The notes: generated by a model from the letters alone, not told the origin. Counted from the first letter of the stretch, positions 10,442 through 20,779 are shown. The stretch is DNA of 50,658 bases from Streptomyces sp. NRRL F-6492 (GCF_001280125.1 NZ_LGEG01000234.1:1-50658); one strand, 5' to 3'. Numbers and translations: made by a program.

Positions 10442-10456
10442 CTGCCCGAAGGGCAG
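10442..10456 (+). terminator. Small hairpin after acyl-CoA synthetase
   Basis: CTGCCC-GAA-GGGCAG forms a 6-bp stem with a 3-nt loop 26 bp after the stop. It is short and has no T tract, so it is only a possible terminator. Confidence 0.3.
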
Positions 10457-10471
10457 GCCCGGCGGTGTCCG

Positions 10472-10669
10472 GTGCCCGACCTGCGCGTGCCGCTCCTGGT
10501 GCTGCTCGCCGGGCGCAGCCGCACCCATCGGGCCGCCGAGGCCGCCGACCGGGTCCGGCGCACGCTCCCGGAGGCCGAGGTGGCCCTGCTCCCGGACGCC
10601 ACCCACCACTCCCTGCCGCTCACCGAACCGGCGCGGCTCGACGCCCGGCCGCTCGCCTTCCTGGGCTGA
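10472..10669 (+). pseudogene. 3' remnant of an alpha/beta hydrolase gene
   Basis: The frame ending at the TGA 10667-10669 encodes about 65 residues that look like the C-terminus of an alpha/beta hydrolase: a strand-plus-acid region VPLLVLLAGRSRTH, then LPEAEVALLPDATHHSLPL, where DATHH would hold the catalytic histidine. The lid, oxyanion and nucleophile (GxSxG) parts are absent, since the preceding DNA belongs to the acyl-CoA synthetase. Most likely a decayed gene truncated by deletion. A small expressed ORF from the GTG at 10472 cannot be excluded. Confidence 0.6.
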
Positions 10670-10690
10670 CGGCGCCGGCCGCCGCGTGAT

Positions 10691-10708
10691 CCCGTCCCAC
10701 GGGACGGG
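10691..10708. terminator. Hairpin between hydrolase remnant and paaK
   Basis: CCCGTCCC-AC-GGGACGGG is a perfect 8-bp inverted repeat (effectively a 7-bp stem with a 4-nt loop) between two convergent reading frames, 3 bp from the paaK stop. It probably acts as the paaK terminator, possibly in both directions. Confidence 0.6.
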
Positions 10709-10710
10709 CC

Positions 10711-12003
10711 CTACTCGGACCCCCGCAGGTCCACGATCCGCCTGATCTTGCCGACCGACCGCTCCAGCGTCTCGGGATCCACCACCTCGACCCCGACCGA
10801 GACCCCGATGCCGTCCTTGACCGCCGCCGCGATCGTCCGGGCCGCCTCCGCCCGCTGCCCGGCCGTCGCGTCCGCCCGCGCCTCGGCCCGTACGGTCAGG
10901 GCGTCGAGCCTGCCCTCCCGGGTCAGGCGCAGCTGGAAGTGCGGGGCCACGGCCGGGGTGCGCAGGACGATCTCCTCGATCTGGGTGGGGAAGAGGTTCA
11001 CCCCGCGCAGGATGATCATGTCGTCGCTGCGTCCCGTGACCTTCTCCATCCGCCGGAAGACCCGCGCGGTCCCCGGCAGCAGCCGGGTCAGGTCCCGGGT
11101 CCGGTAGCGGACCACCGGCATGGCCTCCTTGGTGAGCGAGGTGAAGACCAGCTCCCCCTCCTCCCCGTCCGGCAGCACCTCGCCCGTGAACGGGTCCACG
11201 ACCTCCGGGTAGAAGTGGTCCTCCCAGACGTGCAGGCCGTCCTTGGTCTCCACGCACTCCTGGGCCACGCCCGGCCCCATGACCTCCGACAGGCCGTATA
11301 TGTCGACCGCGTCGATCGCGAACCGCTCCTCGATCTCCTTGCGCATCTCCTCCGTCCACGGCTCGGCACCGAAGACGCCCACCTCCAGGGAGGTCGACCG
11401 CGGGTCCACGCCCTGCCGCTCGAACTCGTCGAGGAGGGTCAGCATGTACGAGGGGGTGACCATGATGACCTCGGGCCGGAAGTCCTGGATCAGCCGCACC
11501 TGCCGGGCCGTCATGCCGCCCGAGGCGGGGATCACCGTACAGCCCAGGCGCTCCGCCCCGTAGTGGGCGCCGAGCCCGCCGGTGAACAGGCCGTAGCCGT
11601 ACGCGACGTGGACCTTGTGCCCGGGGCGCACGCCGGCGGCGCGCAGGGAGCGGGCCACCACGTCCGCCCAGACGTCCAGGTCCCCGTCGGTGTAGCCGAC
11701 GACGGTGGGCCGGCCGGTGGTGCCGCTGGAGGCGTGGATCCGCCGGACCCGCGACGGGTCGACGGCGAACATCCCGAAGGGGTAGTGGTCGCGCAGGTCC
11801 GACTTGGCGGTGAAGGGGAAGCGGGCCAGGTCCGCGAGCGCACGGCAGTCGTCCGGGGAGACCCCGGCCGCGTCGAAGGAACGGCGGTAGAAGTCCACGT
11901 TCTCGTACGCGTGCCGCAGGGTCGCCCGCAGCCGCTCCAGCTGGAGCGCCGCCAGCTCCTCCCGTCCGAGCCGCTCGCCGCCGTCCAGCAGGTCTTCCGT
12001 CAT
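10711..12003 (-). CDS. paaK: Phenylacetate-CoA ligase
   Basis: 430 aa, the normal length of PaaK. The nucleotide-binding motif HASSGTTGRPT is at 90-100, with YGLSEVMGPGVA in the middle and the C-terminal RSDDMIILRGVNLFPTQIEE region characteristic of PaaK. It converts phenylacetate, ATP and CoA to phenylacetyl-CoA, the first step of aerobic phenylacetate breakdown. The ATG at 12003 follows GGAGGAG. No paaABCDE, paaZ or regulator gene is next to it, so it is an orphan copy; the paa ring-oxidation genes must be elsewhere if the pathway is complete. A PaaR/TetR-like box lies 54 bp upstream. Confidence 0.9.
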   Translation of the reverse strand: MTEDLLDGGERLGREELAALQLERLRATLRHAYENVDFYRRSFDAAGVSPDDCRALADLARFPFTAKSDLRDHYPFGMFAVDPSRVRRIHASSGTTGRPTVVGYTDGDLDVWADVVARSLRAAGVRPGHKVHVAYGYGLFTGGLGAHYGAERLGCTVIPASGGMTARQVRLIQDFRPEVIMVTPSYMLTLLDEFERQGVDPRSTSLEVGVFGAEPWTEEMRKEIEERFAIDAVDIYGLSEVMGPGVAQECVETKDGLHVWEDHFYPEVVDPFTGEVLPDGEEGELVFTSLTKEAMPVVRYRTRDLTRLLPGTARVFRRMEKVTGRSDDMIILRGVNLFPTQIEEIVLRTPAVAPHFQLRLTREGRLDALTVRAEARADATAGQRAEAARTIAAAVKDGIGVSVGVEVVDPETLERSVGKIRRIVDLRGSE

Positions 12004-12056
12004 GCGCCGCTCCTCCACGCTCTCCACCGCGCTCGTCGCCGTACCCGTGAAGCAAC

Positions 12057-12074
12057 CTACCGATCATTCGGTAG
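12057..12074. promoter_or_regulatory. TetR/PaaR-like operator upstream of paaK
   Basis: CTACCGA-TCAT-TCGGTAG is a perfect 7-bp inverted repeat with a 4-nt centre. The ACCG-N6-CGGT core and spacing match, from memory, the core of the PaaR (TetR family) box described for actinobacterial phenylacetate genes. Its place directly in front of paaK supports that reading, but no TetR gene is in the window. Confidence 0.6.
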
Positions 12075-12196
12075 ATCCGCTCGGGTCAGTAAAACCGGAG
12101 GTACGGGGGGCTTGGCAAGGGGGCGGACACGAGGAGCCGCGAGACGGGACGTCCGGTCGCCTCTCCCGCGGCCCCTGCCGCGACGCGGCGGCCCGC

Positions 12197-12218
12197 CGGG
12201 CGGGACCGTCCCCGCCCG
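12197..12218. repeat. Inverted repeat between paaK and GNAT gene
   Basis: CGGGCGGG-N6-CCCGCCCG, a perfect 8-bp stem, lies 46 bp upstream of the GNAT gene start in the 261-bp divergent gap 12004-12264. It could be a 5' UTR hairpin or chance G+C symmetry. Confidence 0.3.
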
Positions 12219-12264
12219 CCAAAACCCGTTGCCGGGCCCCGGCCCGGGTGCTGGAGTGACCGCC

Positions 12265-13077
12265 ATGGAACCCCAGCACCCCCGCGCACCCCGCGACCCC
12301 CGTGAACTGCGCGACCTGTACGACCGCCAACTGCGCCGCGGCGCCCGCCCCGACGGCCCCGGCAGCCGCGTCGAACGCGTGGGTGCCGTCGTCCGCCAGA
12401 CCGGCCCCGCGCACGCGTGGAACGGCGTCCTCTGGTCCGGACTCGACGCCGGCGACACGGCGGGCGCCGACGCCGCCGTCGCCGCGCAGATCGACCACTA
12501 CCGGGCCGCCGGCCTGCCCTTCGAATGGAAGCTGTACGGGCACGACGCCCCCGCCGACCTCGGCGACCGGCTCCGCGCCGCCGGCTTCACCGCCGGGGAG
12601 CCCGAGACCCTGATGGCCGCCGAGGCCGCCGCCCTGCCCCGGGACGTCCCGCTGCCCGAGGGCGTCGAACTCCGCGCCGTCACCGACGAGGCGGGCGTAC
12701 GCCAGGTGGTCGAGGTCCACGCACGCGCCTTCGGCACCGACAGCGCCCCCATCGGGCGCCGACTCCTCGATCAGCTCGCGGCCGCCCCCGACGCCGTCGC
12801 CGCCGTCGTCGCCCTCGCCGACGGCGAACCCGTCAGCGCGGCCCGCCTCGAACTCCACCCCGGCACCGACTTCGCCGGCCTCTGGGGCGGCGGCACCGTC
12901 GAGGGCTGGCGCGGCCGCGGCCTCTACCGCGCCCTCGTCTCCCACCGCGCCCGCATCGCCGCCGACCGGGGCCACCGCTACGTCCAGGTCGACGCGGCGC
13001 CCACGAGCCGCCCGATCCTCCGCCGCCTCGGCTTCCTGGAACTGGCCACCACGACCCCGTACACGTACGAGGTCTGA
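12265..13077 (+). CDS. GNAT family N-acetyltransferase
   Basis: 270 aa. The C-terminal half (about residues 130-270) is a GNAT fold with an acetyl-CoA-binding loop in VEGWRGRGLYRALVSHR (R/Q-x-x-G-x-G/A type) and a following IAADRGHRYVQVDA strand. The N-terminal half resembles a degenerate GNAT or substrate-binding lobe, as in two-lobed actinomycete acetyltransferases. The ATG at 12265 follows GGAG at 12253. It ends 15 bp from the convergent pentapeptide gene. The acceptor substrate is unknown. Confidence 0.8.
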   Translation: MEPQHPRAPRDPRELRDLYDRQLRRGARPDGPGSRVERVGAVVRQTGPAHAWNGVLWSGLDAGDTAGADAAVAAQIDHYRAAGLPFEWKLYGHDAPADLGDRLRAAGFTAGEPETLMAAEAAALPRDVPLPEGVELRAVTDEAGVRQVVEVHARAFGTDSAPIGRRLLDQLAAAPDAVAAVVALADGEPVSAARLELHPGTDFAGLWGGGTVEGWRGRGLYRALVSHRARIAADRGHRYVQVDAAPTSRPILRRLGFLELATTTPYTYEV

Positions 13078-13092
13078 GCCGGGCCCCCCTTC

Positions 13093-13908
13093 TCAGGCCG
13101 TCCAGTGCGCGGGGCGCTCGAAGCCCTCCGGGAGGCGGGTGGCGGCGTTCCCCCGGGCCGAGTTCAGCTGGGGCTGCGTGAGGAAGAGGGCGTCCGTCAG
13201 GTCCGCGCCCGACAGATCGGCGTCCCGCAGGTCGGCGCCGATCAGATCGGCGAGCGACAGGTCCGCCCCCGTCAGGTCGGCGGCGATGAGCAGCGCCCCG
13301 CGCAGGTCCGCGCCCCGCAGCCGCGCTCCGCGCAGCCGCTTGCCGATCAGGTCCGCCCCGCGCCGGCTCTTCGGCCGGCCCCCGGCCGTGGCGCGGACCA
13401 GCTCGCTCGTCCTGAGCAGCAGCGGGTTCACCTCGGCCCGCACCGCGTTCACGTCCAGCTTCTCCAGCGCGTCCGGCGCTCCCGCCGCGAGCGCCTCGAC
13501 CCGGGCGAGCGCCGCCCGCACCTCGGCGTGGACGGGACGGGCGGCGGGCGGGACCAGGGCCGCGGTGAGGTACCGCAGCAGCTCGTGGAGCCCGCGCACC
13601 ACCGGGAACACCTCGTACATCCGCCGGGCCGTCTCCGGCGCCTCGCGCCACGACACGCCGCCGAAGGTCGCCTGGGACACCCGCTGGCCCGCGCCGAAGC
13701 AGTCGTACACCGTGCAGCCCTGGAAACCGCTCGGCCGCAGCCGCGTGTGGATGCCGCAGCGGAAGTCCTCCCGCAGGTTCCGGCAGGGCTCGCCGGAGGA
13801 CTTGTCCACGGCGAAGTCCGCCGACCTGGCGAAGGGCAGCGCCACACAGCACAGACCGAAGCAGTTGGCGCAGTCGCCGCGCAGGGCGGATTCCCGGGTG
13901 TCGGGCAC
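13093..13908 (-). CDS. YkgJ-like cysteine domain fused to pentapeptide repeats
   Basis: 271 aa from a GTG at 13908. The first 75 residues hold eight cysteines: C13-x2-C16-x3-C20-C21, then C42, C51, C65 and C70. The order CxxCxxxCC ... PCRNL ... CGIHTRLRP resembles the YkgJ/UPF0153 metal-binding domain. A helical middle region (about 80-175) leads to tandem pentapeptide repeats of the A(D/N)LxX type (about 180-240: GADLI, GADLR, AADLT, GADLS and so on), which should form a right-handed quadrilateral beta-helix. Its role is unknown; other pentapeptide proteins mimic DNA or act as scaffolds. No signal peptide or membrane segment is visible. Confidence 0.75.
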   Translation of the reverse strand: MPDTRESALRGDCANCFGLCCVALPFARSADFAVDKSSGEPCRNLREDFRCGIHTRLRPSGFQGCTVYDCFGAGQRVSQATFGGVSWREAPETARRMYEVFPVVRGLHELLRYLTAALVPPAARPVHAEVRAALARVEALAAGAPDALEKLDVNAVRAEVNPLLLRTSELVRATAGGRPKSRRGADLIGKRLRGARLRGADLRGALLIAADLTGADLSLADLIGADLRDADLSGADLTDALFLTQPQLNSARGNAATRLPEGFERPAHWTA

Positions 13909-14082
13909 GGTGAGACGGTTCCTTAGGGGTGCGGGGTCGGCCCGGGGGAGGGCCCAGGAGGTCCGTGAGGACCGGGGGAGGACCCGGAGGGCGACCGGGC
14001 CCGTCCACCGTATCGCGCGCCCGGCTCCCGCTCCCGGCGAAATCCATTGCCAAGATCATCACGGTCCGGTGAGGATCGGCGC

Positions 14083-15606
14083 ATGCCGACGTTCACGACG
14101 TATGACGGGACCGAACTCGCCTACCGGACACGGGGGGAGGGCGAGCCGCTGGTGTGCCTGGCGGGCGGGCCGATGCGCGACGCCGCCTACCTCGGGGACC
14201 TCGGCGGACTCACCGCCCACCGCACGCTCCTCCTCCTCGACGCCCGCGGCACCGGAGCGAGCGCCGAACCGGCCGACCCCGGCACGTACCGCTGCGACCG
14301 GCAGGTCGGCGACGTCGAGGCGCTCCGCGCCCACCTCGGCCTGGAGCGGATCGACCTCCTCGGCCACTCGGCGGGCGGCAACCTCGCGACCCTCTACGCC
14401 GCCGCCCACCCCGAGCGGATCCGCTCCCTCGTCCTCGTCACCTCCGCCGCCCGCGCGCTCGGCGTCACCACCACCGACGAGGAGTGGGACGCGGCCGCCG
14501 AGGTCTTCGCGGACCGGCCCTGGTACCCGGAGGCCAGGGCCGCGCTCGACGCGACCGGCCCCGACACCCCCCTGTCCCGCGTGTGCGAGATCGCCGCGCC
14601 CTTCTCCTACGGCCGCTGGGACGAGGCCGCCCGGCACCACGCGGCCGCCGCCGACCGGCAGACCCGCTGGGAGGCCGCCGGCGCCTACCACGGCGAGGGC
14701 GCCTACGACCCGCCCGCGACCCGCCGCGCCCTCGCCGCGCTCACCGCTCCGGTCCTGGTCCTCGCGGGGGAGCACGACGCCGGACCGGCCCCCGCCAAGG
14801 CCGCGGAGGCGACCGCCCTCTTCCCCTCCGCCGAACTCGCCGTCCAGGCCGGCGCCGGGCACCACCCCTGGGTGGACGACCCGGACGCCTTCGTCCGCAC
14901 GGTCGCCGCCTTCCTCGACCCCGCCGTCCGCACGGTCGCCGTGGACGGCGTGCGCCTCGCCCACCGGGTCGCGGGACCCGAGGGCGCCCCGCCCGTCGTC
15001 CTGGTCCACGGACGCGGCGAGAACGGCACCACCTGGGCGCGGATCGCGGCCGACCTCGCCGCCGACCACCGGGTGTACGCGCTCGACCTGCGCGGCCACG
15101 GACTCAGCGACCGGCGGCCCGGCGGCTACGGCTTCGACGCCTTCCGCGACGAACTCGGCGGCTTCCTCAAGGCCCTCGGCCTCACCGGCGCCACCGTCGT
15201 CGCCCACTCGATGGGCGCCGCCGCCGCGTACCTCCTCGCCCAGGAGGAGCCCGGCCTCGTCGGCCGCCTCGTCCTGGAGGAACCCCCGGTCTTCTTCCCG
15301 CTCGACCCGCCGCGCCCCGCCGCCGAGCGCCCCGAGGGCCCCCTCGACTTCGACTGGGAGATCGTCCCGGCCACCGACGCCCAGCTGAACGCCCCCGACC
15401 CGGCCTGGCGCGAGCGGCTCGCGTCCCTCACCGCCCCCACCCTCGTCCTGGCCGGCGGCCCGACCAGCCACGTGCCCCAGGAACACCTGACCTGGCTGGC
15501 CGACCGGATCCCCGGCGCCCGCCTCGTCACCATCGGGGCCGGACACCTCGTCCACACCGACCGTCCGGCCGCATTCCTCACCGCGCTCCGGGAGTTCGGC
15601 CTGTAG
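14083..15606 (+). CDS. Tandem double alpha/beta hydrolase
   Basis: 507 aa made of two complete alpha/beta hydrolase domains. Domain 1 (about 1-280) has the nucleophile elbow GHS96AGG, a candidate acid at D232 (AGEHD) and histidine in GAGHH (260-261). Domain 2 (about 285-507) has an HGRGENGTTW oxyanion region, the elbow AHS376MGA and a C-terminal histidine in GAGHLVH; the usual acid after the sixth strand is replaced (AGGPTSH). The start is the ATG at 14083, with GAGGA 7 nt upstream. Both domains are the length of normally separate proteins, so this is a gene fusion. Domain 1 resembles proline iminopeptidase-like hydrolases; substrates are unknown. Confidence 0.85.
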   Translation: MPTFTTYDGTELAYRTRGEGEPLVCLAGGPMRDAAYLGDLGGLTAHRTLLLLDARGTGASAEPADPGTYRCDRQVGDVEALRAHLGLERIDLLGHSAGGNLATLYAAAHPERIRSLVLVTSAARALGVTTTDEEWDAAAEVFADRPWYPEARAALDATGPDTPLSRVCEIAAPFSYGRWDEAARHHAAAADRQTRWEAAGAYHGEGAYDPPATRRALAALTAPVLVLAGEHDAGPAPAKAAEATALFPSAELAVQAGAGHHPWVDDPDAFVRTVAAFLDPAVRTVAVDGVRLAHRVAGPEGAPPVVLVHGRGENGTTWARIAADLAADHRVYALDLRGHGLSDRRPGGYGFDAFRDELGGFLKALGLTGATVVAHSMGAAAAYLLAQEEPGLVGRLVLEEPPVFFPLDPPRPAAERPEGPLDFDWEIVPATDAQLNAPDPAWRERLASLTAPTLVLAGGPTSHVPQEHLTWLADRIPGARLVTIGAGHLVHTDRPAAFLTALREFGL

Positions 15607-15619
15607 GGCCCTCGCCCCC

Positions 15620-15970
15620 TCACCCGCCGTGGCGCTCCTGGGCGGCCATCACCTCGTCGCCGTGCTCGAAGGCCCACGCCCCGAACGCGTCGATCGGACC
15701 GAGCAGGGTCCGCCCCAGCGGGGTGAGCCCGTACACGACCCGGCTCGCCGTCCCTGCGCGGACGCGCCGCTCCACCAGGCCGTTGAACTCCAGCCGCCGC
15801 AGCGTCTCGGTGAGGACCTTGGAACTGATGCCGCCGACGCGTCCGCGCAGTTCGACATGGCGGCTCGGGCCGTCGCGCAGGGCCCAGAGCACCACCGCGT
15901 TCCAGGTGTTGGCGAGCAGGTCGAAGGCCAGTCGGGCCCGGCAGTCGGCGAGGTGTCCGTCGGAAGTCAC
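15620..15970 (-). CDS. HxlR family transcriptional regulator
   Basis: 116 aa winged-helix protein. The conserved N-terminal cysteine is C10 (ADCRARLAFDLLANTW), followed by WALRDGPSRHVELRGRVGGISSKVLTETLRRLEFNGLVERR, the HxlR DNA-binding region. It starts at a GTG and is divergent from an NADP-binding reductase across 84 bp. HxlR proteins of this arrangement often respond to electrophiles and repress the divergent oxidoreductase, which is the likely situation here. Confidence 0.9.
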   Translation of the reverse strand: MTSDGHLADCRARLAFDLLANTWNAVVLWALRDGPSRHVELRGRVGGISSKVLTETLRRLEFNGLVERRVRAGTASRVVYGLTPLGRTLLGPIDAFGAWAFEHGDEVMAAQERHGG

Positions 15971-16054
15971 GTACCGGATGGTGCCCTATCGGCTCCCTAG
16001 TGTCGTTCCCGAAGTGCCGGACGTCGGCGCCGGAGGACCGGAAGGACGGGAACG

Positions 16055-16723
16055 ATGAGGATCGGTGTGCTCGGAACGGGCAACATGGCGGACGCCCTCG
16101 CCACCCACTGGGTACGGGCGGGCCACGAGGTGCTCGTCGGCGGCCGCGACGGGCGGCGGGCCGAGCGGCTCGCCACCCGGCTGGGCGGCGGGACGCGGCA
16201 CGGCACCCCGGCGGAGGCGGCCGGGTTCGGCGCCGTCGTCCTCGCCGCGCTGCCGTACGGCGCGGGGGCGGAGGTCGTCGCGGACGTACGGTCCGCCCTG
16301 GCCGGGCGGGTCCTGCTGGACTGCTCCAACCCGGTGGGACCCGGCTTCCGGCTGCTCACGGACGGCGGCCCCTCCGCCGCCCGCCGACTGGCCGACGCGG
16401 CGCCCGGGGCGCGGGTCGTCAAGGCCTTCAACCTCTGCCACGAGGACGTGTGGCGGATGACCCCGCCCGTCTTCGGCGGCCGGCCCCTCGCCGTCCCGGT
16501 CTGCGGGGACGACGGGGAGGCGCTCGCGCTGGTCGCGGAACTGGTGCGGGACACCGGCTGCGCCCCGCTGGCCGGGGGCGGCCTCGACCGCGCCGCCCTC
16601 CTGGAGGCCACCGCCGCCCTCTTCATCGGCCTGTGGGTCGGGGAGGGCGCGGACGCCCAGGCGATCGCCCCGCCCCTGGCGTTCGCGGCCGGCCCGGCGG
16701 AGGGCGCCCCGCCGCGCCCGTGA
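16055..16723 (+). CDS. NADP-binding F420-reductase-like oxidoreductase
   Basis: 222 aa. The N-terminal Rossmann motif GVLGTGNMA with the phosphate-binding GGRDGRRAERLA segment marks the NADP oxidoreductase/coenzyme-F420-dependent family. The middle has VVLAALPYGA and VLLDCSNPVGPG, conserved in this family. It is shorter at the C-terminus than canonical F420:NADP reductase, so use of F420 is not assured. It is divergent from an HxlR regulator that probably controls it. A truncated relative of the same family lies at 29066-29311. Confidence 0.8.
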   Translation: MRIGVLGTGNMADALATHWVRAGHEVLVGGRDGRRAERLATRLGGGTRHGTPAEAAGFGAVVLAALPYGAGAEVVADVRSALAGRVLLDCSNPVGPGFRLLTDGGPSAARRLADAAPGARVVKAFNLCHEDVWRMTPPVFGGRPLAVPVCGDDGEALALVAELVRDTGCAPLAGGGLDRAALLEATAALFIGLWVGEGADAQAIAPPLAFAAGPAEGAPPRP

Positions 16724-16759
16724 CCGCGCCCGTGACCGCGTCGGCCTACCCTGGCGCGC

Positions 16760-17170
16760 ATGAACGCGGAACGTGATCTCACCCGGCTCCTCGCCGGCCT
16801 GCGACCGGAACTCGACCCCGGCCGGTACGTCTTCACCACGGTGGACGGCCCCGTCCCGGCCGGGCTCGCCCCGGTGGTCACCGTCACCGAGCCCGAGGGG
16901 CTCACCCTCGTCGTACGGCAGGAGGAGGCGGACGCGGCCTCCCTCCCGTACGACTACGTGGCGGGCCGGATCACCCTGCGGGTACACTCCGCGCTCGACG
17001 CCGTCGGGCTCACCGCCGCCGTCGCGCGCGAACTCGCCGACGCCGGCATGAGCTGCAACGTCGTGGCGGGCTTCCACCACGACCACCTCTTCGTCGAACA
17101 CGCCCGCGCCGAGGAGGCGTTGGCCGCCCTGAACCGGCTCGCGGAGCGGTCGGGCGGCCGGACCGGATGA
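16760..17170 (+). CDS. ACT-domain-containing protein
   Basis: 136 aa. It begins LTRLLAGLRPELDPGRYVFTT and ends with an ACT-like betaalphabetabetaalphabeta half containing ITLRVHSALDAVGLTAAVARELADAGMSCNVVAGFHHDHLFVE, which matches the small stand-alone ACT proteins common in bacteria. It probably binds an amino acid or other small ligand; function unknown. It is 36 bp after the reductase and could be in the same operon. Confidence 0.75.
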   Translation: MNAERDLTRLLAGLRPELDPGRYVFTTVDGPVPAGLAPVVTVTEPEGLTLVVRQEEADAASLPYDYVAGRITLRVHSALDAVGLTAAVARELADAGMSCNVVAGFHHDHLFVEHARAEEALAALNRLAERSGGRTG

Positions 17171-17283
17171 CGCGTACGGGCGGCTCCGGACGGCGCGCGC
17201 GCACCGGACCTCGGGCGGCACGCGCCGCCCCGGGGCCCGGCCGCGCGTCCCACCCGGAGCCACGGGTCCACCGGGGCCCCGGC

Positions 17284-17297
17284 CTCCCGTACGGGAG
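17284..17297. repeat. 14-bp palindrome
   Basis: CTCCCGTACGGGAG is a perfect palindrome in the 299-bp gap 17171-17469 between the ACT gene and the next small ORF. I see no other gene or clear promoter in that gap. It may be an operator or chance. Confidence 0.25.
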
Positions 17298-17469
17298 CAC
17301 CCGGAGCGACTGATCGGATGCCCGGAGTGGTGAGTGCCCCCGTCCGCGAGCCTCCCGGAGGGGACCGCCGAGCGTGCGGCGGGAGCCGCGGCACCCCCGC
17401 GCGGGCGGGGCGGCGGCACGGGGCCGCCCGGCGCACCGCGCCCCCCGCCCGGGCACGTACCATGGCCGT

Positions 17470-17970
17470 ATGTCCTTCCTCCGCCGCCGCAGCGCCGCCA
17501 CACCCGCGGGCCCGGACTTCGACGTCCTGGCCATGGACCCGGGGGACTGGCCCGGCAACCTCGGCGCCGGCCTGCTGCCCGCGCCCGACGGCTCCTGCCA
17601 GGGCGTGTTCCTCCGGTACGACCTGTTCGGCGGCCGCGGCCCCGCGATGATCATCGGCAACCTGCCGGAGGGCTCCCCGGCCCGCGAGCTCGCGGACGCC
17701 CAGATCCCCTTCGAGGTGGCGCAGCTCCTCGCCGCCCTGGAGAACGACGAGCCGGTCGAGGTGCTCGACACCGAGGACGTCCCCGTGATGCAGGGCGACA
17801 ACCTCCTCATCGTCCGACGCCTCAAGCTCTCCGAGAGCCGCATCTCCTGCGTCCAGTTCGACCGCAGCGACAACGTCCTGGTGACGATCGCCAGTTGGGA
17901 CCGGCCGATCACCGACGACCTCTACGCGCTGCTCAAGCCGCTGCCCGCCGAGCTGTTCCAGCAGGGCTGA
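17470..17970 (+). CDS. Conserved hypothetical protein
   Basis: 166 aa from the ATG at 17470; the open frame extends further left, but that part is Arg/Pro/Ala-rich and unlike a coding start. The sequence is soluble and acidic, with no signal peptide or membrane segment. A well-folded-looking alternation (GVFLRYDLFGGRGPAMIIGNLPEG, then DVPVMQGDNLLIVRRLKLSES) suggests a small alpha/beta protein. I do not recognise the family. It lies 16 bp upstream of an S4-domain RNA-binding protein and is probably co-transcribed with it. Confidence 0.75.
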   Translation: MSFLRRRSAATPAGPDFDVLAMDPGDWPGNLGAGLLPAPDGSCQGVFLRYDLFGGRGPAMIIGNLPEGSPARELADAQIPFEVAQLLAALENDEPVEVLDTEDVPVMQGDNLLIVRRLKLSESRISCVQFDRSDNVLVTIASWDRPITDDLYALLKPLPAELFQQG

Positions 17971-17986
17971 CGGGGGAGCGGGGCCG

Positions 17987-18352
17987 ATGAGCGCGCGCGT
18001 CGACAGCTGGATCTGGGCGGTCCGCCTGACCAAGACCCGCTCCCAGGCCGCGGCGGCCTGCCGGGCCGGGCACGTCAAGGTCAACGGCGAGCGGGCCAAG
18101 CCCGCCCAGCCCGTGAAGCCCGGCGACGAGGTCCGGGTCTTCCACGGCGGCCGGGAGCGGATCGTCGAGATCAAGGTCCTGCACGCCAAGCGGATCGGCC
18201 CGCCGGTCGCCGCCGAGGCGTACGTGGACAACAGCCCGCCCCCGCCGCCCCGCGAGCACGTCGCGGTCGCCGCCGTCCGCGACCGGGGCGCCGGCCGCCC
18301 CACCAAGCGCGAGCGCCGGGAGATCGACGAACTGCGCGGCCGCCGCACCTGA
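17987..18352 (+). CDS. S4-domain RNA-binding protein (Hsp15-like)
   Basis: 121 aa. The S4 RNA-binding fold occupies residues 1-65: RVDSWIWAVRLTKTRSQAAAACRAGHVKVNGERAKPAQPVKPGDEVRVF. A basic C-terminal tail (RPTKRERREIDELRGRR) follows. The size and layout match Hsp15/RqcH-pathway S4 proteins that bind 23S rRNA on dissociated 50S subunits carrying nascent chains. It is the last gene before a strong hairpin. Confidence 0.9.
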   Translation: MSARVDSWIWAVRLTKTRSQAAAACRAGHVKVNGERAKPAQPVKPGDEVRVFHGGRERIVEIKVLHAKRIGPPVAAEAYVDNSPPPPPREHVAVAAVRDRGAGRPTKRERREIDELRGRRT

Positions 18353-18359
18353 GACGGTC

Positions 18360-18386
18360 AAGCCCCCGGGAACCTCCCGGGGGCTT
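18360..18386. terminator. Bidirectional terminator between S4 gene and geosmin synthase
   Basis: A perfect 12-bp stem (AAGCCCCCGGGA with TCCCGGGGGCTT) around the 3-nt loop ACC, with T-rich flanks on one strand and A-rich on the other. It lies 8 bp after the S4 stop and about 35 bp from the geosmin synthase stop on the opposite strand, so it can end both transcripts. Confidence 0.9.
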
Positions 18387-18421
18387 TCGCGCGCGTCGGC
18401 GGGGTGCGGCGCGCGCGTGGG

Positions 18422-20665
<2,244 letters not shown>

Positions 20666-20720
20666 TTACCCCTCGCCCGTACGGCGCACGCGATCTCCCG
20701 AATAGTCGTATGAACGCCGA

Positions 20721-20757
20721 CGGGGTGGTGCCGGACCGCGCGTCCGGCACCACCCCG
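20721..20757 (-). terminator. Terminator after the amidase gene
   Basis: A perfect 16-bp stem (20721-20736 with 20742-20757, arms starting CGGGGTGGTGCC) and a 5-nt loop, 23 bp downstream of the amidase stop and upstream of geoA. It separates the two same-strand genes into distinct transcripts. Confidence 0.85.
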
Positions 20758-20779
20758 CGGCTTTCGGCCGCCCCCTCCG

